A stretch of DNA of 64,000 nucleotides from Cognatundibacterium oligocarboniphilum (lineage in GTDB: Bacteria > Pseudomonadota > Gammaproteobacteria > Burkholderiales > Burkholderiaceae_D). The stretch spans positions 303,811 through 367,810 of the forward strand of contig NZ_JABXYJ010000005.1 of the NCBI RefSeq assembly GCF_013377855.1. Reading direction: 5' to 3'. Below are positions 1 to 8,573 of this stretch, piece by piece. The position numbers and the translations under genes are program-made. The notes beneath the pieces are model-generated. The model did not search any database, was not told the DNA's origin, and worked only from the letters and a program-made list of their open reading frames with translations. Within the stretch, counting starts at the first letter, position 1. Every line of letters begins with the position of its first letter.

Positions 1-107
1 GCGAATCACAATTATTCGACCGGCCGGTGTGGCTTGGCGCAGAGGTCAGTCATGATCATCGTTACGCGAATGCCAGTCTGTTAAAACACCCGTTTTCTCA
101 GTGGTAA
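1..107 (+). CDS. CYTH-domain protein, C-terminal end only
   Basis: An open frame enters from the left edge (complete codons from base 3) and stops at TAA 105-107, giving about 34 residues. The end contains the pattern PVWLGAEVSHDHRYANASL, which resembles the C-terminus of bacterial CYTH-domain proteins (triphosphate tunnel metalloenzymes, often inorganic triphosphatases), where a W-[LF]-G-x-E-V-x-x-D-x-R-Y-x-N pattern is usual. The catalytic tunnel residues lie outside the window. It converges with the MaoC genes that read leftward. The reading frame is clear; the family call rests on this short tail only. Confidence 0.55.
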   Translation, partial: ESQLFDRPVWLGAEVSHDHRYANASLLKHPFSQW

Positions 108-191
108 GGGATTTGCAGGAATAAGCGGGGCATGGCTGGTTTGAACCTGTTTCCCGCTGAACCTGTTCGGCGATTTCCAGTAAAGCTGAGC

Positions 192-644
192 TCAATAGCT
201 GCGTGAAATCGACTCGGCGATGCACACGGGTTTTTCGGAACCCTCTCTTTCAATCGTGACTTCCCAGATCATCTGGGCGCCATCCTTGATATCCTCAACC
301 TGTAGCAGCTTGATATGTCCACGCACGCGGCTTCCGGCAGGAACCGGCGCCGGAAACCTGACTTTGTTCAAGCCATAGTTAACTCCCATTTTGACATAGG
401 TCAGCCGTATTGCATTCCCCATCAGCATCGGTAGCAGGGATAAGGTGAGAAATCCGTGCGCAATCGTTCCTCCGAAAGGCGATTCTTTTTTCGCGCGTTC
501 TATGTCGAGATGAATCCACTGATGATCGCCGGTCGCTTCCGCGAACTGATTGATGCGTTCCTGTTCGATGCTGATCCATGCCGATGTGGCGAGTTGCTGC
601 CCGATCAGGCTTTTAAGTTCTTCCAGACTGTGAATTTCGCGCAT
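192..644 (-). CDS. MaoC-like (R)-specific enoyl-CoA hydratase
   Basis: A 150-residue single hot-dog-fold protein of the MaoC dehydratase family, which adds water to trans-2-enoyl-CoA. The hydratase-2 motif is visible at about residues 37-46 (ATGDHQWIHLD), with the expected catalytic Asp40 and His45, followed by the typical FGGTIAHGFLTLSL segment. A start 36 bases further upstream is open, but the ATG at 644 is preferred because an AAGGA ribosome site lies just before it and the extension overlaps the gene upstream. It follows another MaoC gene after one base, so the two are probably co-translated and may act as partners or on successive substrates. The exact substrate is unknown. Confidence 0.85.
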   Translation of the reverse strand: MREIHSLEELKSLIGQQLATSAWISIEQERINQFAEATGDHQWIHLDIERAKKESPFGGTIAHGFLTLSLLPMLMGNAIRLTYVKMGVNYGLNKVRFPAPVPAGSRVRGHIKLLQVEDIKDGAQMIWEVTIEREGSEKPVCIAESISRSY

Positions 645-645
645 T

Positions 646-1122
646 TTAATTCCTTTCAACAGACGTCGGGCGACGGCCAAACATACCCATACCTTTGATG
701 GTACAGACTGTTTTGCCGTCCTGATTCACCGCTTTCCAGACCGTATGTACGACGCCGCGATCCGGTTTGGAGGTAGATGGAGTGCTGGCAACTGTTTCTG
801 CTGTCACTGTCAGTGTGTCGCCCGGACGTACAGGCAGAATCCAGCGGACCTCATCCACGCCCGGTGAACCCATGCTGGAAGAATCGGCAATAAATCCATC
901 GACCACCATGCGCATGATCATGCTGCAGGTATGCCAGCCGCTGGCAATTACTCCGCCAAAAATAGAATTTTTGGCCGCTTCTTTATCGACATGAAACGAT
1001 TGTGGGTCGAACTTTTCAGCAAATTCAATAATTTCATCCTCGCTGACGATACGCTGCCCCAATTGGATAATATTTCCGGGGACGAAATCTTCGAAATACC
1101 AGTTTAAAGCTTTATCTGCCAT
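646..1122 (-). CDS. MaoC-like acyl dehydratase
   Basis: A 158-residue MaoC family protein. The motif FAEKFDPQSFHVD carries the catalytic pair Asp39 and His44, followed by FGGVIASGWHT, the helix that binds CoA substrate in this family. An AAGGAAG ribosome site precedes the ATG. It is the first gene of a two-gene leftward unit with the second MaoC gene. Tandem short MaoC proteins often form heteromers or split the work of one double hot-dog hydratase; which applies here is not shown. A terminator-like hairpin lies between it and the acyl-CoA dehydrogenase pair upstream, so it probably has its own promoter in 1123-1226. Confidence 0.85.
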   Translation of the reverse strand: MADKALNWYFEDFVPGNIIQLGQRIVSEDEIIEFAEKFDPQSFHVDKEAAKNSIFGGVIASGWHTCSMIMRMVVDGFIADSSSMGSPGVDEVRWILPVRPGDTLTVTAETVASTPSTSKPDRGVVHTVWKAVNQDGKTVCTIKGMGMFGRRPTSVERN

Positions 1123-1226
1123 AGTAACTTCCTTCTTTATCAGGCAATGTTATCGGATGGCATGAATTGTGATGAGCATCCGTCAAACATTGGTAAGGCG
1201 AATGAATGGAATGCGGTTGATGTGCC

Positions 1227-1260
1227 AAAAAAAATCCCGAACAGCGCCGGGATTTTTTTA
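1227..1260 (-). terminator. Bidirectional rho-independent terminator
   Basis: A perfect stem AAATCCCG/CGGGATTT with a short loop (AACAGCG region) is flanked by an A-run on the left and a T-run on the right. For leftward transcripts from the acyl-CoA dehydrogenase pair the A-run becomes the U-tail, immediately after the stop codon. Confidence 0.8.
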
Positions 1261-1264
1261 TACG

Positions 1265-2404
1265 TCAGGCCGCGTTCTTAAAGCCCGGTTGTGCCACAAA
1301 ACGTGCCAGATGATGATCTGTATCACCCAGTGACAATTCAATCATGGTCAGACGCTTGAACATGTGGGCGACAGGCAGTTCATTGGTGACGCCCATGCCG
1401 CCATGTAGTTGTACGGCTTGCTGACCGATATAACGTGCCGCCTGGCCGACGCGGGCTTTTGCCGCAGACAAGGTGCGGCGACGCTCTTCCGTGCTGTCGG
1501 ATGAGACTTTTACCGCTGCCAGTGTCGCCATGGAGCGGGCTTGTTCCATTTCCATGAACATATCCGCCATCCGATGTTGTAGCACTTGGAATTTGCCAAT
1601 TGGAACACCGAATTGCTGGCGTGTTTTCAGGTATTCCAGCGTGGCAGCGATGGTAGTTTCCATGATGCCGATCCCTTCCGAGCACAGCAGCGAAACGCCG
1701 TAATCTGAGACGGCATCGAGCAGTTCCCAGCCGCCGTCTTCACGCCCAAGCATTGCCATGGCAGGGATATTCACCTGCTCAAAGACGATATCTGCTGCAC
1801 GTTGTCCATCAATCGTACGGTAATCATGGCGTGTGATGCCAGCTGCATCCGCATCTACCAGGAACAGCAATATGCCGGATTTATCCCGTTGCTGGCCGCT
1901 GCAGCGTGCTGAAACGATCAGCTTGTCAGCCTGCGCACCATGCAACACAATGGTTTTTTTACCGTTCAAACGGTAACCATCCGTAGTTTTTTCTGCTGTC
2001 ATGCAGATATCCGACAGGTCGTGGCGTGATTGCTGCTCGTGCAGCGCGGTCGCCAGACGGATCTCGCCGGTGGCGATTTGTTCCAGTACATCGAAATGGG
2101 CTTTGGCACGCTTTAAAAACTCAGCGGCACACACCGTTGAAAAGTAAGGCTCGATGACCAGGCCGCGCCCCAGTTCCTGCATGACTACCATCAGATCAAT
2201 CGCAGAGCCATTAAAGCCACCCTGATCTTCAGGCACCGGCAGCGCCAGCGCTCCCAGTTCTGCCAGCGCAGCCCAGGCTTCTGCGGATACACCGGCAGGG
2301 GATTCGATGATTTTTTTACGGTGTTCAAAGCCGTAATCTTTTTCTGTCCAGCGACGGATTGCTTCGGCAAACTGGGTTTGTTCCTGAGTTAATGTGAAAT
2401 CCAT
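1265..2404 (-). CDS. Acyl-CoA dehydrogenase, PimD-like small subunit
   Basis: A 379-residue FAD acyl-CoA dehydrogenase-fold protein: helical N-domain to about 115, beta domain about 116-225 (NGKKTIVLHGA), helical C-domain ending in the QLHGGMGVTNELPVAHMFKRL region. Length and pattern match the small subunit (PimD-like) of pimeloyl-CoA dehydrogenase. No glutamate is visible where either usual catalytic base would sit: the helix-G region reads DYGVSLLCSEG near residue 234, and the C-terminal site reads HGGMG. This fits a partner subunit in an alpha2-beta2 enzyme whose active base is in the large subunit. It lies 10 bases downstream of the large-subunit gene. The substrate (dicarboxylyl-CoA or another bulky acyl-CoA) is inferred only. 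Confidence 0.75.
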   Translation of the reverse strand: MDFTLTQEQTQFAEAIRRWTEKDYGFEHRKKIIESPAGVSAEAWAALAELGALALPVPEDQGGFNGSAIDLMVVMQELGRGLVIEPYFSTVCAAEFLKRAKAHFDVLEQIATGEIRLATALHEQQSRHDLSDICMTAEKTTDGYRLNGKKTIVLHGAQADKLIVSARCSGQQRDKSGILLFLVDADAAGITRHDYRTIDGQRAADIVFEQVNIPAMAMLGREDGGWELLDAVSDYGVSLLCSEGIGIMETTIAATLEYLKTRQQFGVPIGKFQVLQHRMADMFMEMEQARSMATLAAVKVSSDSTEERRRTLSAAKARVGQAARYIGQQAVQLHGGMGVTNELPVAHMFKRLTMIELSLGDTDHHLARFVAQPGFKNAA

Positions 2405-2414
2405 GCTGGTCTCC

Positions 2415-3605
2415 TCAAAGTCCTAAAATCATTTGGGTAATGATATTTTTCTGTATCTCGTTAGAGCCGCCATAAATGGAGGTTTTACGGAAATTAAAAT
2501 AGTAAGACGCCAGAGCCGCCGCATCGTCATCGCTCATGATGCTGTGCTCTGTTTCCCCTTCGAGGAAGGCAGGATCGAAGGGTTGGGCGTACGGGCCGAC
2601 TGCTTCCACCATCAGTTCGGTCAGACGTTGCTGGATTTCTGTACCTTTGATTTTCAGCAGGGATGCTTCCGGACCTGGACGGCCGCTGTCCTGGGAGATC
2701 ACTCGCAAGACGGTGATTTCAAGCGCCATGATTTCAATTTCCAGTGTCGCGACTTTGCTGGCGTAGATCGGATCATGAATCAGCGGCTGTCCGTTTTTCT
2801 GATGATTGGCAGCGACCCGTTTCAGGAATTGCAGTTCGCGCTTGGCGCGGCCTACGGCGGCAATATTGGTCCGCTCGTGCCCTAACAGATATTTGGCGTA
2901 AGTCCAGCCTTTGTTTTCTTCGCCGATCAGGTTTTGTACCGGAACTTTCACATTATCAAAAAAGACTTCATTCACTTCGTGGTCTTCGTCGAGCATGATG
3001 ATAGGCCGGACTGTGATGCCCGGGGTTTTCATATCGATCAGCAGGAACGAGATGCCTTCCTGTTTGCGCGCATTCGGATCTGTTCGTACGAGGCAGAAAA
3101 TCATGTCGGCATGTTGTGCCAGCGTTGTCCATGTTTTTTGCCCATTCACGATGTAATGATCGCCATCGCGTTCTGCGCGGGTTTTGAGCGAGGCAAGATC
3201 CGATCCGGAGCCAGGTTCGGAATAGCCCTGGCACCACCAGTCGTCGCAATTCAGAATGCGGGGCAGGTAATAATCTTTCTGCGCCTGATTACCAAAAGCC
3301 ATGATGACCGGCGCCACCATGTTGACCCCGAAGGGCAGGATAGCAGGGGTACCGATGCGGGCGCATTCTTCTTCAAAAATATGGCGCTGGGCCGGTGTCC
3401 ACCCAGTACCGCCGTACTGGGGTGGCCAGCCGGTGCCCACCCAGCCTTGTTTGGCCAGAATTTTATGCCAGCGCACATAATCCTCTTTCGACATGCGCTT
3501 ATGGTTCAGTACTTTGTGTTGCAGATCGGATGGCAGATTCGCTTCCAGGTAGCTGCGCACCTGATCACGAAATGCCAGATCTTCTGCCGAGTAATTCAAA
3601 TCCAT
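2415..3605 (-). CDS. Acyl-CoA dehydrogenase, PimC-like large subunit
   Basis: A 396-residue acyl-CoA dehydrogenase close in length and motifs to the large subunit of pimeloyl-CoA dehydrogenase. Visible are WCQGYSEPGSGSDLASLKTR (about 124-143, flavin/substrate signature), NGQKTWTTLAQHAD (154-167) and the C-terminal IYGGSNEIQ. The usual C-terminal glutamate (YEGT position) is Gly, while helix G has LLGHERTN with Glu244, the base position used by isovaleryl- and long-chain types. The upstream extension to 3635 is rejected because AGGAGAC sits correctly before the ATG at 3605. It heads a two-gene operon with the small subunit; a palindromic operator candidate is about 105 bases upstream. Confidence 0.8.
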   Translation of the reverse strand: MDLNYSAEDLAFRDQVRSYLEANLPSDLQHKVLNHKRMSKEDYVRWHKILAKQGWVGTGWPPQYGGTGWTPAQRHIFEEECARIGTPAILPFGVNMVAPVIMAFGNQAQKDYYLPRILNCDDWWCQGYSEPGSGSDLASLKTRAERDGDHYIVNGQKTWTTLAQHADMIFCLVRTDPNARKQEGISFLLIDMKTPGITVRPIIMLDEDHEVNEVFFDNVKVPVQNLIGEENKGWTYAKYLLGHERTNIAAVGRAKRELQFLKRVAANHQKNGQPLIHDPIYASKVATLEIEIMALEITVLRVISQDSGRPGPEASLLKIKGTEIQQRLTELMVEAVGPYAQPFDPAFLEGETEHSIMSDDDAAALASYYFNFRKTSIYGGSNEIQKNIITQMILGL

Positions 3606-3710
3606 ATTGTCTCCTGTTGTAGATGCCTGCATCACGACCGAACCCGCTGCACCGAGTGAGCAGTGATTCGCTTCCGGAACAGTCTGATCATGGTGCTTTC
3701 AATAAAAAAA

Positions 3711-3724
3711 GCACGATCGTTCAA
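3711..3724 (-). promoter_or_regulatory. Palindromic operator candidate, shared with site at 9734
   Basis: Read toward the gene, the site is TTGAACGATCGTGC, a near-perfect palindrome around CGATCG. The same pattern occurs at 9734-9748 upstream of the other acyl-CoA dehydrogenase operon. The form and the placement before acyl-CoA genes suggest a TetR-family operator; no regulator gene is in the window. Confidence 0.45.
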
Positions 3725-3830
3725 AAGTATTGTACAACGGATTTGAAAAATGGTGACTGACAAAAACAGAACGCTGAAAAATGTTGTTTTGTCGCCGGCG
3801 CCAGAGGTATTGGCGCCGTCTGGCAGACTG

Positions 3831-5057
3831 TCAGTGAAAATGCGCAGTACCTGGAGCAGGAGTATTTTCAGGCATTTCGGGGTGCACCAGTTCGCCTTCC
3901 TGATCGGCAAATAAAGGGATACCGCAATCGTCGCAAAATTCCATCGCAAAGATTTCTTCTGCTTGTTTGATGCTGGTGATGCCGGATTCGGTCAGAATTT
4001 CAGGAATATCGCCAGTCAGATTGCCGTGTTCATCTGTGCTGACTGCATTTGCCTGGTCTTCTGCCTGATACAGTGGCCAGACTACGCCATAGATGACTTC
4101 CGGGGCATCTTTCAGACAGAAGCTGAGGCGGAATTCATCGACTTGCCCGGGCGTTTCCTGTGCGCCGAAGGAGGCAATGATGACGCTGAACTGATCGGGC
4201 TCCTTACTCAGTGTCTGTGCCAGATAAAAGACTGCTGAACGGACAGAGACCGGGCGTATCCGGATATCCGCTTCACGACAGGCGGTATAAAAAGCTTCCG
4301 GCAGCAACAGCTCTGTACCACATCCGGGAAGCAGCTGTTTAAAGTTCGTGGCGGCGTGGGATTCCCAGACGAGCAGAGCGTCACTTTTTGCCTGAGCGCA
4401 GTCATAAGGCGCCTCGATGGTTTGCCACAGAAACAGCGGCTCATGTACCGGAGCAACGACAACCCCGAGCACATAGCGGATATCAGCCAGAAACGGCACA
4501 GTTTGCGCGCGGTCGGTGTCAATAGCGCAAGGCAACCCTTTCAGCAGGCTCAGTGCATGTTTCTCCATCACGGCATACGTTTCGCAATGGTTACGGGGTA
4601 ACTGATCGATCGAATACAGATGTGGCAATAAGCGCAGGCTTGCATGAGGTGTCAGGAAATCGGTTTTGAGCTGCATACTCAGAATGTCGGTCAGTTCTGC
4701 AGGGATTATGCCGGAAGCAATTTCAAATCGCGTCCAGGCAAGCACTGGTGCAGCAATTAGCAAAGCCTGATACTTTTTTCCCTGAATATCCACTTCTGCG
4801 CTGGTGCTGCAGGTTTCGAGTGTTTCAACAAACACTTCATAAGCATTGGGATGGGTGGTGAACAGATGCTCTGCTGCGGCATCGAGCAGATCCTGATGGT
4901 GCAGACGCAGATTCTTTGCCACACTGGCATCCAGTTTTTCCTGCCATGCCAGGTCTTCCAGCCGGCTGGAAGACTGTGCCACTGCGAGAGCAAGGTTTGA
5001 CAAGCGCTGGCTTTCAGCGGCGAGTTTGAGGCGAGGGCGTTTTACAGGTCGGCGCAT
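3831..5057 (-). CDS. DUF2863-like protein of unknown function
   Basis: A 408-residue soluble protein with no signal peptide or membrane segment. It starts with a basic MRRPVKRPRLKL stretch and ends with a short Cys pair (EFCDDCGIPLFAD) and an acidic tail ELVHPEMPENTP. The start, length and C-terminal Cys-x-x-Cys tail resemble the DUF2863 family that I recall as restricted to Burkholderiales. No catalytic motif is recognisable. It stands alone between the acyl-CoA dehydrogenase pair and the glutathione transferase, all leftward, with gaps of 63 to 225 bases. The gene is certainly coding; the family name is from memory. Confidence 0.6.
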   Translation of the reverse strand: MRRPVKRPRLKLAAESQRLSNLALAVAQSSSRLEDLAWQEKLDASVAKNLRLHHQDLLDAAAEHLFTTHPNAYEVFVETLETCSTSAEVDIQGKKYQALLIAAPVLAWTRFEIASGIIPAELTDILSMQLKTDFLTPHASLRLLPHLYSIDQLPRNHCETYAVMEKHALSLLKGLPCAIDTDRAQTVPFLADIRYVLGVVVAPVHEPLFLWQTIEAPYDCAQAKSDALLVWESHAATNFKQLLPGCGTELLLPEAFYTACREADIRIRPVSVRSAVFYLAQTLSKEPDQFSVIIASFGAQETPGQVDEFRLSFCLKDAPEVIYGVVWPLYQAEDQANAVSTDEHGNLTGDIPEILTESGITSIKQAEEIFAMEFCDDCGIPLFADQEGELVHPEMPENTPAPGTAHFH

Positions 5058-5120
5058 ACAGTTAATCCGGTCAGCAGGCGGAATGTAGTCAGATTCCGCA
5101 CATGAAAGAAATCATTGCAA

Positions 5121-5813
5121 TCATTTTCTGGCATATTGTGTTTTACCAAACAGAATATCTTTTGCCAGAGTGTTGTCCAATGGTTTGCGCAGATCTGCCA
5201 GCACGGAGAGCCCTTGTCGTACTGCCGGGCGGGCGCTGATCACATCAAACCAGCGTTTCGCGTGTGGGAAATCAGCCCAGTCTATGCCCTGATTGGCAAA
5301 TGATCTGGCCCATGGGAATACAGCAATGTCGGCAATCGTGTAGGTGTCGCCAGCCAGGTAGTCTGATTGGGACAGCCGGTGATCGATCACGGCGTATAAG
5401 CGCTTTGCCTCGTTAGTGTAACGCTCAATCGCATAAGGGATGGGTTCCGGCGCATAAATCCGGAAATGATGCGCCTGGCCGAGCATCGGGCCAAAACCTC
5501 CCATCTGAAACATCAGCCATTGCAGGGTTTCGTACTTTTCCCTGACTGTATTGCCGAGGAATTGCCCCGTTTTTCCAGCCAGATAGAGCAGGATGGCTCC
5601 GGATTCAAACAGTGAAATCGGTTTACCGTCAGGGCCATCGGCATCAACGATGGCGGGGATTTTATTATTCGGGGAAATGCTGAGAAACTCAGGTGTAAAC
5701 TGGTCCCCGGCACCGATATCCACCGGAATCGCACGGTATGCCAGGCCGCATTCTTCCAGCATGATGTGGATTTTGTGACCATTCGGCGTGGGCCAGGAAT
5801 AAACGTCTATCAT
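5121..5813 (-). CDS. yfcG: Glutathione S-transferase, YfcG type
   Basis: A 230-residue Nu-class glutathione transferase. The N-terminal thioredoxin-like domain (to about 85) has WPTPNGHK with Thr9 and Asn11, the residues that replace the usual Tyr/Ser/Cys in YfcG, and SPNNKIPAIVD plus LFESGAILLYLA for glutathione binding. The C-terminal helical domain has GGFGPMLGQAHHF and YAIERY, both typical of E. coli YfcG. YfcG has strong disulfide reductase and weak transferase activity with glutathione. It is a single gene, divergent from the EamA transporter. Confidence 0.85.
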   Translation of the reverse strand: MIDVYSWPTPNGHKIHIMLEECGLAYRAIPVDIGAGDQFTPEFLSISPNNKIPAIVDADGPDGKPISLFESGAILLYLAGKTGQFLGNTVREKYETLQWLMFQMGGFGPMLGQAHHFRIYAPEPIPYAIERYTNEAKRLYAVIDHRLSQSDYLAGDTYTIADIAVFPWARSFANQGIDWADFPHAKRWFDVISARPAVRQGLSVLADLRKPLDNTLAKDILFGKTQYARK

Positions 5814-6272
5814 CGTGAGCTCCCATAGTGAAATATCGGTACAAAGGATTGAGTATGGATTTGATGCGTTCCCCGATGCTTATTATGCAGAGGTTTGTCA
5901 GTTCGCGCACAGAATCCTCATGCCGGGCAGTGTTATTGGTATCAGCTGCCTGTTTAATTTGTTTATTCAGCCGTTTTTTCTGTTGAAAGATCGAAATGCG
6001 GCTGGATAATCGCTGTCACCCAGTTCATCCAGCTTTGTGTTCTTTTCGGCAGGTGGCGGCTGATCCGGATGTACATTTGAATCAGTTGATTGCCAGCCAG
6101 ATCCCGTTGGGTGGTGAGGGTTTGTCGAATGGTAGCGACATGTATCAGGCAAACAGACATCGGCCTGTATGCAGACTGACTCCGATTTTTTGTCTGCCCG
6201 GATTGTTATGCCATAAGCAGTGAATAATGGCATCATGTTGTATCGTTGTGATTGGCGGTATGGTGAGAATTC
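5814..6272. other. 459-base divergent intergenic region
   Basis: The space between the leftward yfcG and the rightward EamA gene. Short open frames exist on both strands but none has a plausible ribosome site or a recognisable protein. It must hold the two divergent promoters; I cannot pick a convincing -35/-10 pair, and I see no stable RNA gene. Confidence 0.5.
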
Positions 6273-7148
6273 ATGAAAGACAGGTCGGTTGTGCCTTATG
6301 TGGCGTTGCATTTTGCAGTATTTTTGTTTGGCAGTGCGGGTGTGTTAAGTAAGATGCTGGTGGTTTCGTCGTTATTGCTGGTGTTCGGGCGAACCTTGTT
6401 TGCCACTCTCAGCCTGATTCCTTTATTGCTGGTTCAGCGCGAATTTTCTTTTCGTGCGGTGCCGAAAACGGTCATTCTGTGCGGTGTACTGCTGGCAGTG
6501 CACTGGCTGAGTTTTTTTGCCGCAATGAAGGCGGCTCCTGTCGCGTATGGGTTGATGGGTTTTGCCAGTTTCCCGTTGTTCGTGACCTGGCTGGAGCCCT
6601 GGCTGTTTAAGGAACAAAGGGATAACAGGGACTGGTATGCGGCATTGGCAGTAGTCATTGGGATGATTATCATGGTCAGTGATACCGGTGGCGGGGCAGG
6701 CGCGACACCAACATCTCCCTTAGCCGGACTCATGCTTGGTGTTTTTTCAGGATTGAGTTTTGCCTTGCTGGTATTGGCAAACCGCTGGCAGGGTGGTCGC
6801 ATTGCGCCATTCCGGCTGGCATTTTTGCAAAACAGTGTCGCCACGCTCACCTTGCTGCCTTTGGTGCTGGCTGATGGCGGTTTAAGTCAGATTTCTGCAT
6901 GTGACTGGTGGGGACTGGTGCTGATGGGTGTTGTGTTTACGGCGATTTCGCACGGCCTGTTCATGTATAGTCTACGCCATGTTTCTACCCGTTTTGCCAG
7001 TCTGATGACTTCGTTGGAACCGGTGTACGGTATTGGTGTCGCCTATCTTGTGTTACATGAAATGCCGGGTCTGCGGGCACTGATTGGCTGCGCGATTGTA
7101 ATTTCAGCGACGGTGGCTGTGTCATATTGGCACGGGAAGGCGCATTAA
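6273..7148 (+). CDS. EamA/DMT-family transporter
   Basis: A 291-residue membrane protein with about ten hydrophobic segments, in two repeated five-helix halves (EamA domains at roughly 8-135 and 150-285). Typical features are the first-half segment YGLMGFASFPLFVTWLEP and the second-half counterpart ASLMTSLEPVYGIGVAYLVL, each ending in the LEP motif of drug/metabolite exporters. The substrate is unknown; family members export amino acids, nucleobases or metabolites. The ribosome site (GGTGAGA) is modest. It ends at a terminator shared with the converging acyl-CoA dehydrogenase. Confidence 0.85.
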   Translation: MKDRSVVPYVALHFAVFLFGSAGVLSKMLVVSSLLLVFGRTLFATLSLIPLLLVQREFSFRAVPKTVILCGVLLAVHWLSFFAAMKAAPVAYGLMGFASFPLFVTWLEPWLFKEQRDNRDWYAALAVVIGMIIMVSDTGGGAGATPTSPLAGLMLGVFSGLSFALLVLANRWQGGRIAPFRLAFLQNSVATLTLLPLVLADGGLSQISACDWWGLVLMGVVFTAISHGLFMYSLRHVSTRFASLMTSLEPVYGIGVAYLVLHEMPGLRALIGCAIVISATVAVSYWHGKAH

Positions 7149-7170
7149 GATTCTCCGGAGGATTGCTGAT

Positions 7171-7209
7171 CAACAAAAAAGGCGAAGATATTCTTCGCCT
7201 TTTTTGTTG
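7171..7209. terminator. Bidirectional terminator between converging genes
   Basis: An 18-base arm CAACAAAAAAGGCGAAGA is perfectly repeated in inverse after a three-base loop (TAT), giving A-run, GC stem and T-run. It serves the EamA gene (rightward) and the ACAD11-like gene (leftward). Confidence 0.9.
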
Positions 7210-7243
7210 GGATTGAGTAGGAGTGAGTTGCTCAGGATGTAAA

Positions 7244-8503
7244 TCAGGAGCGGGTGATCGGCAGCCCCAGATATTCCTTCAGATCTATGTGCTTTGCCAG
7301 TTCAAGCTTGGCAATCGCATTGCGGTGGACTTCGTCCGGACCATCTGCCAGACGCAGGGTGCGGTTGCCCGCCCATTGTGCTGCCAGCGGGAAGTCGCCT
7401 GATACCCCGCCAGCGCCATGCGCCTGAATCGCCCAATCCAACACTTGCTGTGTGACATTCGGTGCCAGGACTTTGATCATTGCGATCTCAGCCTGGGCAT
7501 GCTTGTTGCCGACGGTATCCATCATATAAGCAGCTTTCAGCGTCAGCAGGCGGGCTGTGTCGATCTGAATGCGGGATTCCGCAATGCGCTCACGCCAGAT
7601 GCTCTGTTCAGAGATCTTTTTGCCAAATGCGACGCGGCTGTTCAGTCGTTTGCACATTAACTCCAGTGCGCGTTCAGCCACACCGATGGCCCGCATGCAA
7701 TGGTGAATGCGTCCGGGACCAAGACGACCTTGCGCAATTTCAAAGCCACGGCCTTCACCCAGCAGGATGTTGGACGCCGGCACGCGCACATTCTCAAACA
7801 GGATTTCGCAGTGGCCATGTGGCGCATCATCATAGCCAAAGACCGGCAGAGGGCGTTTGACGGTAATGCCAGGCGTTTTTGCATCGACCAGAATCATCGA
7901 TTGCTGTGCGTGGCGGGCCGCATTGAAATCGGTCTTGCCCATCAGGATGTAGACCGCGCAACGCGGATCACCGGCACCGGATATCCACCATTTATGGCCG
8001 TTGATCACATAGTGGTCACCATCGCGCTCGATGCGGGTTTCTACATTGGTCGCATCCGACGAGGCAACGCCAGGTTCGGTCATCGCAAAAGCAGAGCGGA
8101 TTTCACCGCGCAACAGTGGTTCCAGCCATTGTTTTTTGTGCTCTTCGGTGCCGTAGCGTTCAATGGTTTCCATGTTCCCGGTATCCGGCGCAGAGCAGTT
8201 AAATACTTCCGGTGCCCAGCTCACGCGACCCATAATTTCGCATAACGGTGCGTAATCGAGATTCGACAAACCTTCCGGTGCGCGGGCAGATTTCGGTAAA
8301 AACAGATTCCACAAACCCTGTTCGCGGGCTTTCGGTTTCAGTTCTTCAATAATACGGCTAGCGATCCAGCGGTTTCCCTGCTCCTGGCCGTTACGGTCGA
8401 TCTCTTCCTTGTACGCTTTTTCATTTGGATAGATATGTTCATCCATGAAACGCAACAGTTTCCCCTGCAATTCCTTACAGCGATCCGAGTATTCAAATTC
8501 CAT
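7244..8503 (-). CDS. Acyl-CoA dehydrogenase, ACAD10/11-like
   Basis: A 419-residue FAD acyl-CoA dehydrogenase. It shows [14 protein letters not shown] (flavin signature), [13 protein letters not shown] and, near the C-terminus, [15 protein letters not shown]. Asp387 in ADGPDEVH takes the place of the usual Glu of YEGT, as in mammalian ACAD10 and ACAD11. In those proteins an APH-type kinase domain is fused in front of the dehydrogenase; here the kinase is the separate gene immediately upstream. Related bacterial pairs take part in breakdown of 4-hydroxy acids such as levulinate-derived 4-hydroxyvalerate, by phosphorylating the hydroxyl and eliminating phosphate. That role is inferred for this pair. 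Confidence 0.85.
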   Translation of the reverse strand: MEFEYSDRCKELQGKLLRFMDEHIYPNEKAYKEEIDRNGQEQGNRWIASRIIEELKPKAREQGLWNLFLPKSARAPEGLSNLDYAPLCEIMGRVSWAPEVFNCSAPDTGNMETIERYGTEEHKKQWLEPLLRGEIRSAFAMTEPGVASSDATNVETRIERDGDHYVINGHKWWISGAGDPRCAVYILMGKTDFNAARHAQQSMILVDAKTPGITVKRPLPVFGYDDAPHGHCEILFENVRVPASNILLGEGRGFEIAQGRLGPGRIHHCMRAIGVAERALELMCKRLNSRVAFGKKISEQSIWRERIAESRIQIDTARLLTLKAAYMMDTVGNKHAQAEIAMIKVLAPNVTQQVLDWAIQAHGAGGVSGDFPLAAQWAGNRTLRLADGPDEVHRNAIAKLELAKHIDLKEYLGLPITRS

Positions 8504-8573
8504 GTTGTCTCCCGCGGTGTTGTTTTAAAAGTTAACTGCTGCGAACCAAATAAAATCTGATGCTGTGGGGTGT

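Noticed and set aside
2934-3659. A 241-codon open frame on the + strand
   Set aside because: It is antisense to the large acyl-CoA dehydrogenase gene, whose family motifs are unmistakable; the frame has no recognisable protein character.
5967-6311. Open frames in the gap between yfcG and the EamA gene
   Set aside because: They lack ribosome sites and recognisable sequence, and overlap each other on both strands.
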